Shown here: piece by piece, positions 33,895 to 42,261 of the stretch
Layout: each line of letters opens with the position of its first letter
Numbering within the stretch: position 1 is the stretch's first letter
Assembly (NCBI GenBank): GCA_965233705.1
Contig: CBDDTF010000001.1
Coordinates: 930,001-994,000, forward strand
Source: Algihabitans sp965233705
Lineage (GTDB): Bacteria; Pseudomonadota; Alphaproteobacteria; Kiloniellales; DSM-21159
Length of the DNA stretch: 64,000 nucleotides
Direction: 5' to 3'
Made by a program: the position numbers and the translations under genes
The notes under the pieces: generated by a model
Database searches by the model: none
What the model was told of the DNA's origin: nothing
What the model saw: only the letters and a program-made list of their open reading frames with translations

Positions 33895-34347
33895 ATGCGC
33901 GTTCCCGCCCCGCTTGCCTGGCTCCTCGCCGCCGTCCTGGCGGCGGCCTCGGGTGCGGCGGCCTCGGGTGCGGCGGCCTCGGGTGCGGCGGCGCAAGCCG
34001 CGGGCGACGCCCCGGACGTTCGGGCGGAGATCGAGGGCGATGCCCTGGCGGGACGCGACCTGGCCCGCGCCCACTGCGCGCGGTGCCACGTCATCAAGGA
34101 CTACAACCCCTACGGCAGCGTGGGGAACTCCCCCTCCTTCGACGGTCTGGTGCGGCGCGCCGACGGTCTGTGGCGCATCGCCACCTTCTTCGACCGGCCG
34201 CCGCACGCCGCCTTCGTGCGGGTCGAGGGCGTGGCACCGCCCAGCGACCTGCCGCCGGCCGCGACGCCCTTCACGCTATCCGCGCGCGACCTCGAGGACC
34301 TGGTGAGCTACGCCGCCGCCCTGCGCCGCGCGCAGGCCGGCGACTGA
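33895..34347 (+). CDS. Small monohaem cytochrome c with repeat-expanded signal peptide
   Basis: A 150-residue secreted cytochrome with the haem motif CARCH (61-65) in AGRDLARAHCARCHVIKDYNPYGSVGNSPSFDGL. The signal peptide is lengthened by a 15-bp tandem repeat that encodes three ASGAA units, so the sequence before the cleavage site is about 36 residues. A Met ligand is not certain; candidates are lacking in the C-terminal half, so the second axial ligand may be another residue. The partner is unknown; the neighbours give no pathway. The protein resembles short single-haem cytochromes that accompany dehydrogenases. Confidence 0.85.
   Translation: MRVPAPLAWLLAAVLAAASGAAASGAAASGAAAQAAGDAPDVRAEIEGDALAGRDLARAHCARCHVIKDYNPYGSVGNSPSFDGLVRRADGLWRIATFFDRPPHAAFVRVEGVAPPSDLPPAATPFTLSARDLEDLVSYAAALRRAQAGD
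33942..33986 (+). repeat. In-frame 15-bp tandem array inside a signal peptide
   Basis: Three exact units of GCGGCCTCGGGTGCG inside the cytochrome c gene; because 15 is a multiple of 3 the repeat keeps the frame and adds ASGAA units. Confidence 0.92.
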
Positions 34348-34371
34348 CGCACCGGGCAGGCGGGCCACAAA

Positions 34372-34401
34372 AAGAAAGCCCCGGTGGCGAACCACCGGGG
34401 C
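34372..34401 (-). terminator. Strong minus-strand terminator with UUCG loop
   Basis: A perfect 10-bp stem, GCCCCGGTGG with CCACCGGGGC (34401-34378 on the minus strand), UUCG tetraloop, followed by TTTCTTTTT. The T-rich tail is only on the minus strand, although the stem may also slow plus-strand transcription past the cytochrome c gene, 30 bp after its stop. Confidence 0.85.
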
Positions 34402-34580
34402 AAGTTGAACAGGGAGGCTTCACGTCTGGGAGACGTAGGACCCGCCACACCGGGGGGTGCATCCGCGGGCCCTGGGATCCGGAGAGGCTCCGGATTACGC
34501 TGCCGCCGCAGCCATCTCGGCGCCGGCGACCTGTCTCGGTGGATGCTGCGTCGCAACATCCGATGACCAAAAGATGTGAT
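34372..34580 (-). ncRNA. Candidate structured small RNA on the minus strand
   Basis: Read on the minus strand, this stretch has a chain of perfect hairpins: GGATGTTGC/GCAGCATCC with a 3-nt loop (34561-34541), ATCCGGAG/CTCCGGAT (34495-34477), ACGTCT/AGACGT (34436-34422), then a terminator with T-rich tail ending near 34372. The flanking DNA at 34560-34720 is AT-richer and could hold the promoter. No reading frame with a ribosome site fits. I could not match it to tmRNA, SRP RNA, RNase P RNA or 6S RNA. Ends are approximate. Confidence 0.5.
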
Positions 34581-34775
34581 GGAAAGTGCCTTGCGTCTAT
34601 GCAAATTGCCGCAAGCGAGGCATGACGCTGTTGCATGGCTTCCCCACCCTGTGTCACATCCGCCACAGTTCCGCCGCGATCCTGCTCAAATTGCGTCCAA
34701 AATCAGCGACTTGACCACAAAGGCGGCACGCGCGACCCTGCGGCAGATTTCTCGCGTCTGGACCCTCCCTGCCCT

Positions 34776-35945
34776 ATGACCCGACGGACCGAAACACACT
34801 GCCTGCCGGCGCCGGCGGCCGGCACGGCGCAAACGCTGCTGATCCACCGCTACGGCCCGGAGCCGGCCGAAGTGGAGGCCGCGGCGCCGGCGGCCATCAA
34901 GAAGGCCTACATCCAGGCGTCGCTGCACGCCGACGAGACGCCGGGCCTGCTGGTCGCCCACCACCTGCTGCGCCTGCTGGATGACGCCGCAGCGCGCGGC
35001 GACGTGACGGGCCGCATCGTCCTGGTGCCCTACGCCAACCCCATCGGGCTGGCGCAGTTCCTCGATCACAGCCAGCTCGGACGCTACGAGTTCGCGCTGT
35101 CCGGCGGCAACTTCAACCGCAACTGGCCGGACCTGGCCGCGCTGGCCGGCGACCGCCTGGCCGGGCAGCTCGGCGCCGACGTCGAGGCCAACACCGCGGC
35201 GATCCGCGCCGCCTTCCGCGCGGCCCTGGACGAGATCGTGCCGCAGCGCACGCTGCAGGCGCTGCGCCTGGCGCTGGCGCGCGAGGCCTGCGATGCCGAC
35301 CTGGTGCTCGACCTGCACTGCGACGACATCGCCCTGCCCCACCTCTTCGTGATCCCGCAGCACTGGCCGCAGGCGCAGGACCTGGCCGCCGAACTGGGCG
35401 CGCGGGCCGTGCTGCTGGCCGAGGACTCCGGCGGCGCCTCTTTCGACGAGGCCTTCTCCACCCCCTGGCTGCGTCTGGCCGCGCGCTTCCCCGACTGCCC
35501 CATCGCGCCGGTCTGCGAGGCGGCGACGGTGGAGCTGCGCGGCTGGATGGACGTCAGCGACGCCCAGGCCGAAGCCGACGCCGGGGCCATCTTCCGCACC
35601 CTGCAGCGGCGCGGCCTGCTCGCCGGCGAGGCCGGCCCGCTGCCGCAGCCGGCCTGCGCGGCCAGCGAGCTGACCGCCACCGACAGCGTCAAGGCCCCGG
35701 TGCCCGGCGTGCTGGCCTATGCCGTCGCCCCGGGCGACCAGGTGCGCCGCGGCGACCTGCTCTGCGAGATCGTCGACCCGGCGGCCACCGATCCGGCCAA
35801 GGCGCGCACGCCGGTGACCTCCGCCACCGACGGCCTGGTGCTCTCGGTTCGCAGCCAGCGCTACGTCACGCCGGGCATGGCCGTCGCCAAGGTGGTCGGG
35901 CGCGAGCCGCTGCCGCACCGCAGCGGTTACCTGCTGGAAGACTGA
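34776..35945 (+). CDS. Succinylglutamate desuccinylase/aspartoacylase family zinc carboxypeptidase-like protein
   Basis: A 389-residue protein of the AstE/AspA (M14-like) family. Zinc ligands appear as ASLHADETPG (HxxE) and LVLDLHCDD, and GGNFNRNWPDL is the substrate-carboxylate loop. The C-terminal part carries a small beta barrel (KAPVPGVLAYAVAPGDQVRRGDLLCEIVDP), usual in this subgroup. Members hydrolyse N-acyl groups from amino acids or act on ectoine intermediates (DoeB); the substrate here is not evident. The ATG at 34776 begins the conserved part; the frame upstream is not conserved-looking. It is monocistronic. Confidence 0.85.
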   Translation: MTRRTETHCLPAPAAGTAQTLLIHRYGPEPAEVEAAAPAAIKKAYIQASLHADETPGLLVAHHLLRLLDDAAARGDVTGRIVLVPYANPIGLAQFLDHSQLGRYEFALSGGNFNRNWPDLAALAGDRLAGQLGADVEANTAAIRAAFRAALDEIVPQRTLQALRLALAREACDADLVLDLHCDDIALPHLFVIPQHWPQAQDLAAELGARAVLLAEDSGGASFDEAFSTPWLRLAARFPDCPIAPVCEAATVELRGWMDVSDAQAEADAGAIFRTLQRRGLLAGEAGPLPQPACAASELTATDSVKAPVPGVLAYAVAPGDQVRRGDLLCEIVDPAATDPAKARTPVTSATDGLVLSVRSQRYVTPGMAVAKVVGREPLPHRSGYLLED

Positions 35946-35997
35946 GCGGCGGCAGATCGGGCGGCACCGAGACAACTTGCCGGCGAAGCGCGGCGTG
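35946..35997 (+). other. Short spacer before the large palindromic element
   Basis: Part of the 343-bp gap between the AstE/AspA-like gene and ppc; nearly all of the gap is the repeat element at 35998-36215. Confidence 0.4.
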
Positions 35998-36215
35998 CTA
36001 GAGCGATGCCCGACCTGATCGAATCGCATTTGCGATTCGCCAGGTCGGACAGCATCACTCTAACACTATGGTTTAGGACGGTTTTGGGCCGATCGGCGGA
36101 CCCACGTCGTGGTTCCACTCGATCGGAAACCGCCCTAGGGCAGATTAAAGGGAGCGCGATGTCTCGCGACCGGCGGATCCGCTGCGCGGTTCCATACGGT
36201 CGCAAATCACTCTAG
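35998..36215 (+). repeat. Dispersed palindromic element, copy d (largest intact copy)
   Basis: It begins CTAGAGC and ends CACTCTAG. Three palindromes follow each other: GACCTG-x-CGAATCGCA paired with TGCGATTCG-x-CAGGTC; GGCCGATCGGCGGACC-type arms ending CGGAAACCGCCCTAG; and GACCGGCGGATCCGC paired with GCGCGGTTCCATACGGTC. The links read CACTCTAACACTATGG and similar, as in copies a and b. It fills most of the gap before ppc. Confidence 0.85.
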
Positions 36216-36288
36216 CCTCAGGGCCGCGGCGGCCCGGCCAGCCGGGGCGCCGGCATTCGCGAAGCGGAAACAGAAAGCGGAGGGGCGC

Positions 36289-39258
36289 ATGACGCCGGGC
36301 CACGCCGACCAGAGCCTGAGCGGTCGACCGGCCGCGGCGGCGGCCGAGCCCTTGCTCGAGGCCTGGCGCCGGCGCCTGTCCGAACACCGCCAGCGCGCCC
36401 GCCGGGAGCCCCAGTTCAACCCGGTGCATCACCTGGCCTTCGAGATCTCCGGCGCGCTCGAGCGTGGCGAGGTGCGGCTGCGCGATCTCGCCGAGGCCGC
36501 CAAGACGCTGTGCGACGAGGCGCTGATCGGCCGGGCCGCGCGGCTGCGCGCCTCCCTCGGCCTCGACGCCGGAACGCCGGACGCGCCCGCCGACGGCCTG
36601 GCGCGCCTCAAGGCTCTGGTCCGCGCCAGCGCGCTCGATGCGGACGGCGCCCCCCGGCCCTTCGCGGCCTTCGCCGCCGTCTGGGCGCGCCCGGAGGACG
36701 GCATCGTCTTCACCGCCCACCCCACCTTCGCCATGTCCCAGGCGCTGCGCGGCCTGCTGGCCGACCTGGTCGAGGGGGCCAAGCCGCGCGCCGAGATCGA
36801 GCGGGGCCTGCGCAACCTGCCCCACCGCCCCGACGCGCCGGTGACGCTGGACAGCGAGCATCAGCAGGCCCTGGCCGCCCTGGCCGAGGCGCAGGACGCG
36901 GTCGCCGTGCTGCTGCGCCTGATCCTTCAGGTCGGCCAGGAGCTCTACCCCGACCGCTGGCAGGAGCTGCGTCCGGCGCCGGTCAGCCTGGCCACCTGGG
37001 TCGGCTACGACCTGGACGGACGCAACGACATCACCTGGGTCGACAGCATCCGCTTTCGCCTGCAGGAAAAGCACTGGCAGCTCACGCGCTACGCCGAGCG
37101 GCTGGTGGCGATCACCGCCGAGCTGCCCGAAGCGGGGCAGACGGCCCGGGCGGCCGAGCAGGCGGCGGTGCTGCTGCGCCAGGAGATCGCCGCGCTGGAC
37201 CAGCAGATCGAGGCCTTCGAGGCGGAGCTGGACACGCCCGACGCCCTCAGCCGGGCGGCCAACCTGCTGACGCGGCCGCGCGAGACGGGCCTGGGCAACT
37301 CGGCCGCGGCGCTGATCGCGCCGCTGGAGCAGGCCATGCAGGCCGCGCGCACCGCCGGCTGGACGGAGGCCGCACGGGCGCTGGCCGTGCTGCGCTGCGA
37401 GGTCGAGCTGCACGGCCTGGGCGCCGGCCGGATTCACCTGCGCATCAACGCCGCGCAGGTCCACAACGCCATCCGCAAGCCGCTGGGCTTGGCCCCCTCG
37501 ACCGAGCTGGAAAGCCGCGTCCTGCTCAACCAGCTCGACGCCACGGTCGAGCGGCTGCCGCAGGAGACGGTCAACTTCGCCTCCCTGGCGCTGGAGAGCG
37601 CGACGGCGATCCGCCAGTTCATCGCCATCGCCCAGATCCTCAAGCACATCGACGGCGACAAGCCGATCCGGCTGCTGATCGCCGAGTGCGAGAGCCCCTT
37701 CACGCCGCTGGCGGCGCTCTACTTCGCGCGTCTGTTCGGCGTCGCGGACCGGGTCGACATCTCGCCGCTGTTCGAGACCGAGCAGGCCCTGGAGCACGGC
37801 GCCGCGGTGATCGAGAGCCTGCTCAAGACGCGCAGCTACGCCCGCTACGTGACGCGTCGCGGCCGGCTGGCGGTGCAGACCGGCTTTTCCGACGCCGGGC
37901 GCTTCATCGGGCAGATCCCGGCCGCCCTGGCGGTCGAGCGCCTGCATGGGCAGCTCGCCGGCGTGGTCGAGGCGGCGCAGGAGGCCGGCGAGCTGGGCGG
38001 CGAAGCCGGCGGCATCGAGGTGCTGATCTTCGACACCCACGGGGAGTCCATGGGCCGCGGCGCCCACCCGGCGGGGCTGCGCGACCGGCAGGACTATGTG
38101 CTCTCCCCCTGGGTGCGCCAGCGCTACCGCGCGCGCGGCCTGACCCTGCTGCACGAGACCAGCTTCCAGGGCGGCGACGGCTACCTCTTCTTCGGCCGGC
38201 CGCGCCTGGCGCTGGCGACCCTGACCGGGCTGCTGGAGGCGCGGCTGGCCGACGCCGAGCCGGCGCGCGACGACCCCTTCTACGCCGCCTACCTGTTCAA
38301 CCGCGACCTGCACGAGCGGCTGCGGGCCTTCCAGACCCGGCTGTTCGCCGACCCGGACCACGGCGCCACCCTGACCGCCTTCGGCACCAACCTCCTGGTC
38401 GGCACCGGCTCGCGCAAGACCAGCCGGCAGTTCGACGGCCGCGGCGACAACCGCATCGCCGCCGCCGCGCTGCGCGCCATCCCGCACAACGCCCTGCTGC
38501 AGCAGCTCGGCTACACGATCAACGTGGTCGCCGGGCTGGGCAGCGCGCTGCGCCACGACCGCGAGACCTTCGCCGGGCTGCACGTCCACTCGCGCCGGCT
38601 GCAGCTCCTGATCGATCTGGTGCGCCGCGCGCGCGGTCTGTCCAGCCTCGACACCCTGGGCGCCTATGCCGCGCTGTTCGACGGCGCCTACTGGGTCAGC
38701 CGGCCGCGCGGCGAGCGCGAGGCGGGCCTGAAGGACGGCTGCCTGCTGCTGGCCGAGCACCTGCGCGAGGACAGCCGCTTCTATGCCATGCTGCGCCTGG
38801 TCTCGGCCCTGCGCGAGGACGCCATCCACCTGGACGACCTGCTGGCCGAGATCGCCACCGAGGGCGGCGCGGCCCCGGCCTCGCCCGGCGCCGGCCCGCC
38901 GCCGCCCGACCCGGCGCTGCTGCACGCCCTGCGCATTGCGCTGATCCAGCACGTCTTCCTGCTCGCGGCGCGGCTGCCGAAGTTCTCCACCCGCAACGAC
39001 GTCTCACAGGACGACGTCATGGCCCTGATGACGCGCCTGCGGGTGAGCGAGGCGACCCAGCTTCTGCGCAGCATCTTCCCGCCGCGCCAGCCGATCGCCG
39101 CCGACTACCCCCTGGACGAGCCGGCCAGCTACCAAGGCGCCGAGGCGGTCGACTACGCCGAGATGAACCGTCAGCTCATCGACCCCATGCTGCTGGCCTA
39201 CGAGATCGCCCAGGACATCACCGTGGGCATCGCCCACTGCTTCGACGCCTACGGCTGA
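36289..39258 (+). CDS. ppc: Phosphoenolpyruvate carboxylase-like protein (divergent)
   Basis: A 989-residue protein that carries PEP carboxylase hallmarks: VFTAHPTFAMS (TAHPT at 142-146, the catalytic-histidine motif), VGYDLDGRNDITW and IFDTHGESMGRGAHP in place of the usual FHGRGGTVGRGG-type loop. The third conserved block reads GTGSRKTSRQFDGRGDNRIAAAALRAIPHNALLQQLGY, not the standard R-P-x-GG-x-LRAIPW-x-FxWTQ. It would carboxylate PEP to oxaloacetate to refill the TCA cycle. The altered motifs mark a divergent branch seen in alphaproteobacteria, and activity should not be taken for granted. GGAGGGG lies 5 nt before the ATG. Confidence 0.85.
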   Translation: MTPGHADQSLSGRPAAAAAEPLLEAWRRRLSEHRQRARREPQFNPVHHLAFEISGALERGEVRLRDLAEAAKTLCDEALIGRAARLRASLGLDAGTPDAPADGLARLKALVRASALDADGAPRPFAAFAAVWARPEDGIVFTAHPTFAMSQALRGLLADLVEGAKPRAEIERGLRNLPHRPDAPVTLDSEHQQALAALAEAQDAVAVLLRLILQVGQELYPDRWQELRPAPVSLATWVGYDLDGRNDITWVDSIRFRLQEKHWQLTRYAERLVAITAELPEAGQTARAAEQAAVLLRQEIAALDQQIEAFEAELDTPDALSRAANLLTRPRETGLGNSAAALIAPLEQAMQAARTAGWTEAARALAVLRCEVELHGLGAGRIHLRINAAQVHNAIRKPLGLAPSTELESRVLLNQLDATVERLPQETVNFASLALESATAIRQFIAIAQILKHIDGDKPIRLLIAECESPFTPLAALYFARLFGVADRVDISPLFETEQALEHGAAVIESLLKTRSYARYVTRRGRLAVQTGFSDAGRFIGQIPAALAVERLHGQLAGVVEAAQEAGELGGEAGGIEVLIFDTHGESMGRGAHPAGLRDRQDYVLSPWVRQRYRARGLTLLHETSFQGGDGYLFFGRPRLALATLTGLLEARLADAEPARDDPFYAAYLFNRDLHERLRAFQTRLFADPDHGATLTAFGTNLLVGTGSRKTSRQFDGRGDNRIAAAALRAIPHNALLQQLGYTINVVAGLGSALRHDRETFAGLHVHSRRLQLLIDLVRRARGLSSLDTLGAYAALFDGAYWVSRPRGEREAGLKDGCLLLAEHLREDSRFYAMLRLVSALREDAIHLDDLLAEIATEGGAAPASPGAGPPPPDPALLHALRIALIQHVFLLAARLPKFSTRNDVSQDDVMALMTRLRVSEATQLLRSIFPPRQPIAADYPLDEPASYQGAEAVDYAEMNRQLIDPMLLAYEIAQDITVGIAHCFDAYG

Positions 39259-39278
39259 ACCGCCCCCCGCGCGGCGGC

Positions 39279-41216
39279 CTACTTCGCCGCCACGCCGCCC
39301 AGGCCGGGGGCCGCGCCGCCGGGCCGGTCGGACCCCGCGCGGGGGGCCAGGGCCTCGGCCTGGTCGAACTGCAGGGCGGCCAGGCGGGCATAGAGCCCCC
39401 CGGCATCGCGCAGCAGCTCGGCGTGGCTGCCGCTCTGGACGATGCGGCCGCGGTCGACCACCACGATGCGGTCGGCCTTGAGCACCGTGGCCAGACGGTG
39501 GGCGATGACGATCGAGGTGCGGCCCACCATCAGCTTGTCGAGGGCGTCCTGCACCGCCCGCTCGCTCTCGGCGTCGAGCGAGGAGGTGGCCTCGTCGAGC
39601 AGCAGCAGCGCCGGGTCGCGCAGGATGGCGCGGGCGATCGCCAGGCGCTGGCGCTGGCCGCCGGACAGGCGCACGCCCTTTTCGCCCAGGAAGGTGCCCA
39701 GGCCGTGGGGCAGCTCCTCGAGGAACTCCAGGCAGTGGGCCGCGCGGGCCGCCTCCAGCACCTCGGCGTCGCTCGCCTCCGGCCGGCCGTAGCGGATGTT
39801 CTCCCAGGCATCGGCGGCGAAGACCACCGGCTCCTGCGGCACCAGACCGATGGCGCCGCGCAGCGCCTGGGGGGCGAGCGCGCGCAGGTCGGCGCCGTCG
39901 AAGCAGACCCGCCCGCGCTCCGGGTCGTAGAAGCGCAGCAGAAGCTGCATGACCGTGGTCTTGCCGGCGCCGGAGGGCCCGACCAGCGCCACCTTCTCGC
40001 CCGGCGCGACCTCCAGCGAGAAGCCGTCGAGCGCCGCCCAGTCGGGCCGGGCCGGATAGTGGAACACCACGTCCTCGAAGCGCACCGCGCCGCGGGTCGG
40101 CTGCGGCAGCGGCTGCGGGTGGGATGGCGGCTGGATGTCGGTCTCCGTCACCAACAGGTCGAGCAGCCGCTCGGTGGCGCCGGCGGCGCGCTGGAGGTCG
40201 CCGATCACCTCGCTGATCGAGCCGACCGCGCCGGCCACCACCACCGCGTAGAACACGAAGGCCGAGAGCTCGCCGGCGCTGATCCGGCCGCTCAGCACGT
40301 CGTGCCCGCCGACCCAGAGGATGGCGGAGATGGCGCCGAACACCAGGACGATCACCGTGGCGGTCAGGGCCGAGCGCGCGCGGATCCGCCGCACCGCGGT
40401 GTCGAAGGCCCCCTCCACCCGGCCGCCGAAGCGGCGGCTGTCGAGCGGTTCGTGGGTGAAGGCCTGCACCGTGCGAATGGCGTTAAGCGACTCGTCGACG
40501 TAGGCGCCGAGGTCGGCGATGCGGTCCTGGCTCTCGCGCGACAGGCGACGCACCCGGCGGCCGAAGACCACGATCGGCAGCACCACCAGCGGCACCACCA
40601 GCAGCACCAGGCCGGTCAGCTTCGGCGAGGTGACGATCAGCAGCGCGAGGCCGCCGACGAAGAGCAGGAGGTTGCGCAGCGCCACCGACACGGAGCTGCC
40701 GACCACCACCTGCAGGATGGTGGTGTCGGTGGTCAGGCGCGACAGGATTTCGCCGGTGCGGTTGATCTCGAAGTAGGCCGGCGACAGGGTGATGACCCGG
40801 TCGAAGACCGCGCGGCGCACGTCGGCGACCACCCGCTCGCCGATCCAGGAGACCAGGAAGAAGCGCGCGTAGGTGGCGCCGGCCAGCAGCACCACCACGC
40901 CCAGCAGCACCATCACCGCCTGGTCGAGAAGCTGCGCGTTGCCCGAGGCGAAGCCCTCGTCGACCAGCATGCGCAAGCCCTTGCCCAGCGCCAGCACCGT
41001 GCCCGCCGCGACGATCAGCGCGGCGGCGGCCAGCGCCACCTGCAAGCGGTAGGGACGCACGAACCGCCAGAGCGCGGCGAGGACGCGCAGGTTGCGGCTC
41101 TTGGGACGGTCGCTCTGGCGCAGCGCCGCCGTGGTGGCGGCGATCGGCGCGGCGGCGCCGGCCGCCGAAGGGCCGGCCGCTGCGGGGCCGGAGGGCGAGG
41201 AGCCGGTGTTGGACAT
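39279..41216 (-). CDS. MsbA-like ABC exporter (fused membrane and ATPase domains)
   Basis: A 645-residue half-transporter from the ATG at 41216. Six membrane segments (from about 50 to 330) are followed by a nucleotide-binding domain with Walker A GPSGAGKTT, the signature LSGGQRQRLAIARA, Walker B LLLLDEATSSLD and the H-loop IVIAHRLATVL. The N-terminus is an Ala/Gly/Pro-rich tail of about 35 residues. Homodimeric exporters of this type move lipids or drugs. It is convergent with ppc, 20 bp apart, and monocistronic. The substrate cannot be predicted. Confidence 0.92.
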   Translation of the reverse strand: MSNTGSSPSGPAAAGPSAAGAAAPIAATTAALRQSDRPKSRNLRVLAALWRFVRPYRLQVALAAAALIVAAGTVLALGKGLRMLVDEGFASGNAQLLDQAVMVLLGVVVLLAGATYARFFLVSWIGERVVADVRRAVFDRVITLSPAYFEINRTGEILSRLTTDTTILQVVVGSSVSVALRNLLLFVGGLALLIVTSPKLTGLVLLVVPLVVLPIVVFGRRVRRLSRESQDRIADLGAYVDESLNAIRTVQAFTHEPLDSRRFGGRVEGAFDTAVRRIRARSALTATVIVLVFGAISAILWVGGHDVLSGRISAGELSAFVFYAVVVAGAVGSISEVIGDLQRAAGATERLLDLLVTETDIQPPSHPQPLPQPTRGAVRFEDVVFHYPARPDWAALDGFSLEVAPGEKVALVGPSGAGKTTVMQLLLRFYDPERGRVCFDGADLRALAPQALRGAIGLVPQEPVVFAADAWENIRYGRPEASDAEVLEAARAAHCLEFLEELPHGLGTFLGEKGVRLSGGQRQRLAIARAILRDPALLLLDEATSSLDAESERAVQDALDKLMVGRTSIVIAHRLATVLKADRIVVVDRGRIVQSGSHAELLRDAGGLYARLAALQFDQAEALAPRAGSDRPGGAAPGLGGVAAK

Positions 41217-41415
41217 GAACGCGCGGGTCGCTTCCTGACTCAGGGCTGGCTGGGAGGCACCGAGCGCCCCCGGCCAGCTATCGCATGAGCCGCCGGGCGC
41301 CCGCAAGCGAGGCCGGAGCGGCCGCCCCGCGCCGGTCAGGGTTGCGGTACGCCCGGGGTTTGGTTATATCCGCGGCCTTCCGCTATCGCGCGCGCCGAGC
41401 AGAAAGTCCGAGATC

Positions 41416-41640
41416 ATGAAGAAAGACATCCATCCCGAGTACCACGACATCACCGTCGTCATGACCGATGGCACCGAGCTGCCGATGCGCTCGACCTACG
41501 GCACGCCCGGCCAGAGCCTGCGTCTCGACATCGACGCCAAGACCCACCCGGCCTGGACCGGCGTGCAGCGCCTCAACGAGAGCGGCGGTCAGGTCGCGAA
41601 GTTCAACAAGCGCTTCGCCGGTCTCGGCCTGAAGAAGTAG
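41416..41640 (+). CDS. rpmE: 50S ribosomal protein L31
   Basis: A 74-residue protein that matches L31 across its length: MKKDIHPEYHDITVVMTDGTELPMRSTYG, LRLDIDAKTHPAWTG, and GGQVAKFNKRFAGLGLKK. It lacks the CxxC zinc cysteines found in the C+ form, so it is the C-minus type usual in alphaproteobacteria. It is divergent from the ABC exporter, an arrangement common in this group. A 10-bp GC hairpin follows at 41674. Confidence 0.97.
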   Translation: MKKDIHPEYHDITVVMTDGTELPMRSTYGTPGQSLRLDIDAKTHPAWTGVQRLNESGGQVAKFNKRFAGLGLKK

Positions 41641-41673
41641 CGCCTCGAACGGCGCCGGGCGGAGGCAGCGCTG

Positions 41674-41698
41674 CGGCGCGCGGGACGGCCGCGCGCCG
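41674..41698 (+). terminator. GC-rich hairpin after rpmE
   Basis: A perfect 10-bp stem CGGCGCGCGG/CCGCGCGCCG with a 5-nt loop, 33 bp past the rpmE stop, but with only GTGTTG after it. It may stop both rpmE and the convergent rcdA transcript weakly. Confidence 0.45.
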
Positions 41699-41735
41699 GT
41701 GTTGCCCTGTCCGTACGGGCGTCGCCAGCCGCCCC

Positions 41736-42152
41736 TCAGCCGGCATCCAGCAGGGCGTCGAGCCGCGCCACCCGCTCGTAGAGCGCCTGGCTGCGCTGCA
41801 GCAGGTCGCCGAGGCGCGGCGGCAGCTCGGCCGGCGCCGGCGGCTCCGCCTCGCAGATCTCCCTGGCGCCCAGCCGGTGCTCCGGTTGCCGCGCGTCTTC
41901 GCGCGTCATCTCTCCCGCCTGCACGGCCCGCTGCACCAGCAGCCAGGCCATCACCTGGGTCAGGCGGGTCGTTAGTCGCATCGATTCGCAGGAGGCGACG
42001 AGCTGGTCGGCCGGCGCCAGCGCCTGGCGCTCGCTGCGTTCCTGCAGCGCGATGTAGTCGCGCGCCTCCCGGGTCAGGGCCAGGGCCTCGGCGTAGGTGC
42101 CGTTGAGAAAGGCCACCGGAGTGGCCGCAGACTGCAGCGTATCTTGCGACAT
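41736..42152 (-). CDS. rcdA: RcdA-like protein (DUF1465)
   Basis: A 138-residue helical protein from the ATG at 42152. The segment PVAFLNGTYAEALALTREARDYIALQ, then SCESMRLTTRLTQVMAWLLVQRAVQAGEMTREDA and DLLQRSQALYERVARLDALL, is that of the DUF1465 family, whose Caulobacter member RcdA is an adaptor for ClpXP degradation of CtrA. This agrees with a CtrA-type site elsewhere in the window. It is convergent with rpmE and divergent from the hsp20 gene. The ATG at 42188 upstream is less likely because the conserved part begins after 42152. Confidence 0.85.
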   Translation of the reverse strand: MSQDTLQSAATPVAFLNGTYAEALALTREARDYIALQERSERQALAPADQLVASCESMRLTTRLTQVMAWLLVQRAVQAGEMTREDARQPEHRLGAREICEAEPPAPAELPPRLGDLLQRSQALYERVARLDALLDAG

Positions 42153-42227
42153 GATGTCCAAACTTAACAGGTGGCCGGCGGCCGGCAAGCCCGCGCACGG
42201 CGCCGGCCGGACGCCCCGCGTCCTCCT

Positions 42228-42257
42228 CTTGAAGCCCGCATAGCACTCACCTACCTA
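42228..42257 (+). promoter_or_regulatory. Candidate heat-shock (RpoH) promoter of the hsp20 gene
   Basis: CTTGAAG (42228-42234) and CTACCTA (42251-42257) are spaced by 16 bp, resembling the RpoH -35 (CTTGAA) and -10 elements. It would start a leader of about 125 nt that contains the thermometer. Judged by eye only. Confidence 0.5.
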
Positions 42258-42261
42258 ACAA

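Noticed and set aside
34271..34666. Minus-strand reading frame over the structured region
   Set aside because: It crosses the terminator and the cytochrome c gene, has no ribosome site and codes for a low-quality sequence; the hairpins explain the region better.
36510..41288. A 1592-codon plus-strand frame across ppc and the ABC exporter
   Set aside because: It overlaps two confident genes in other frames, is Arg/Gly/Pro-rich throughout and matches nothing known.
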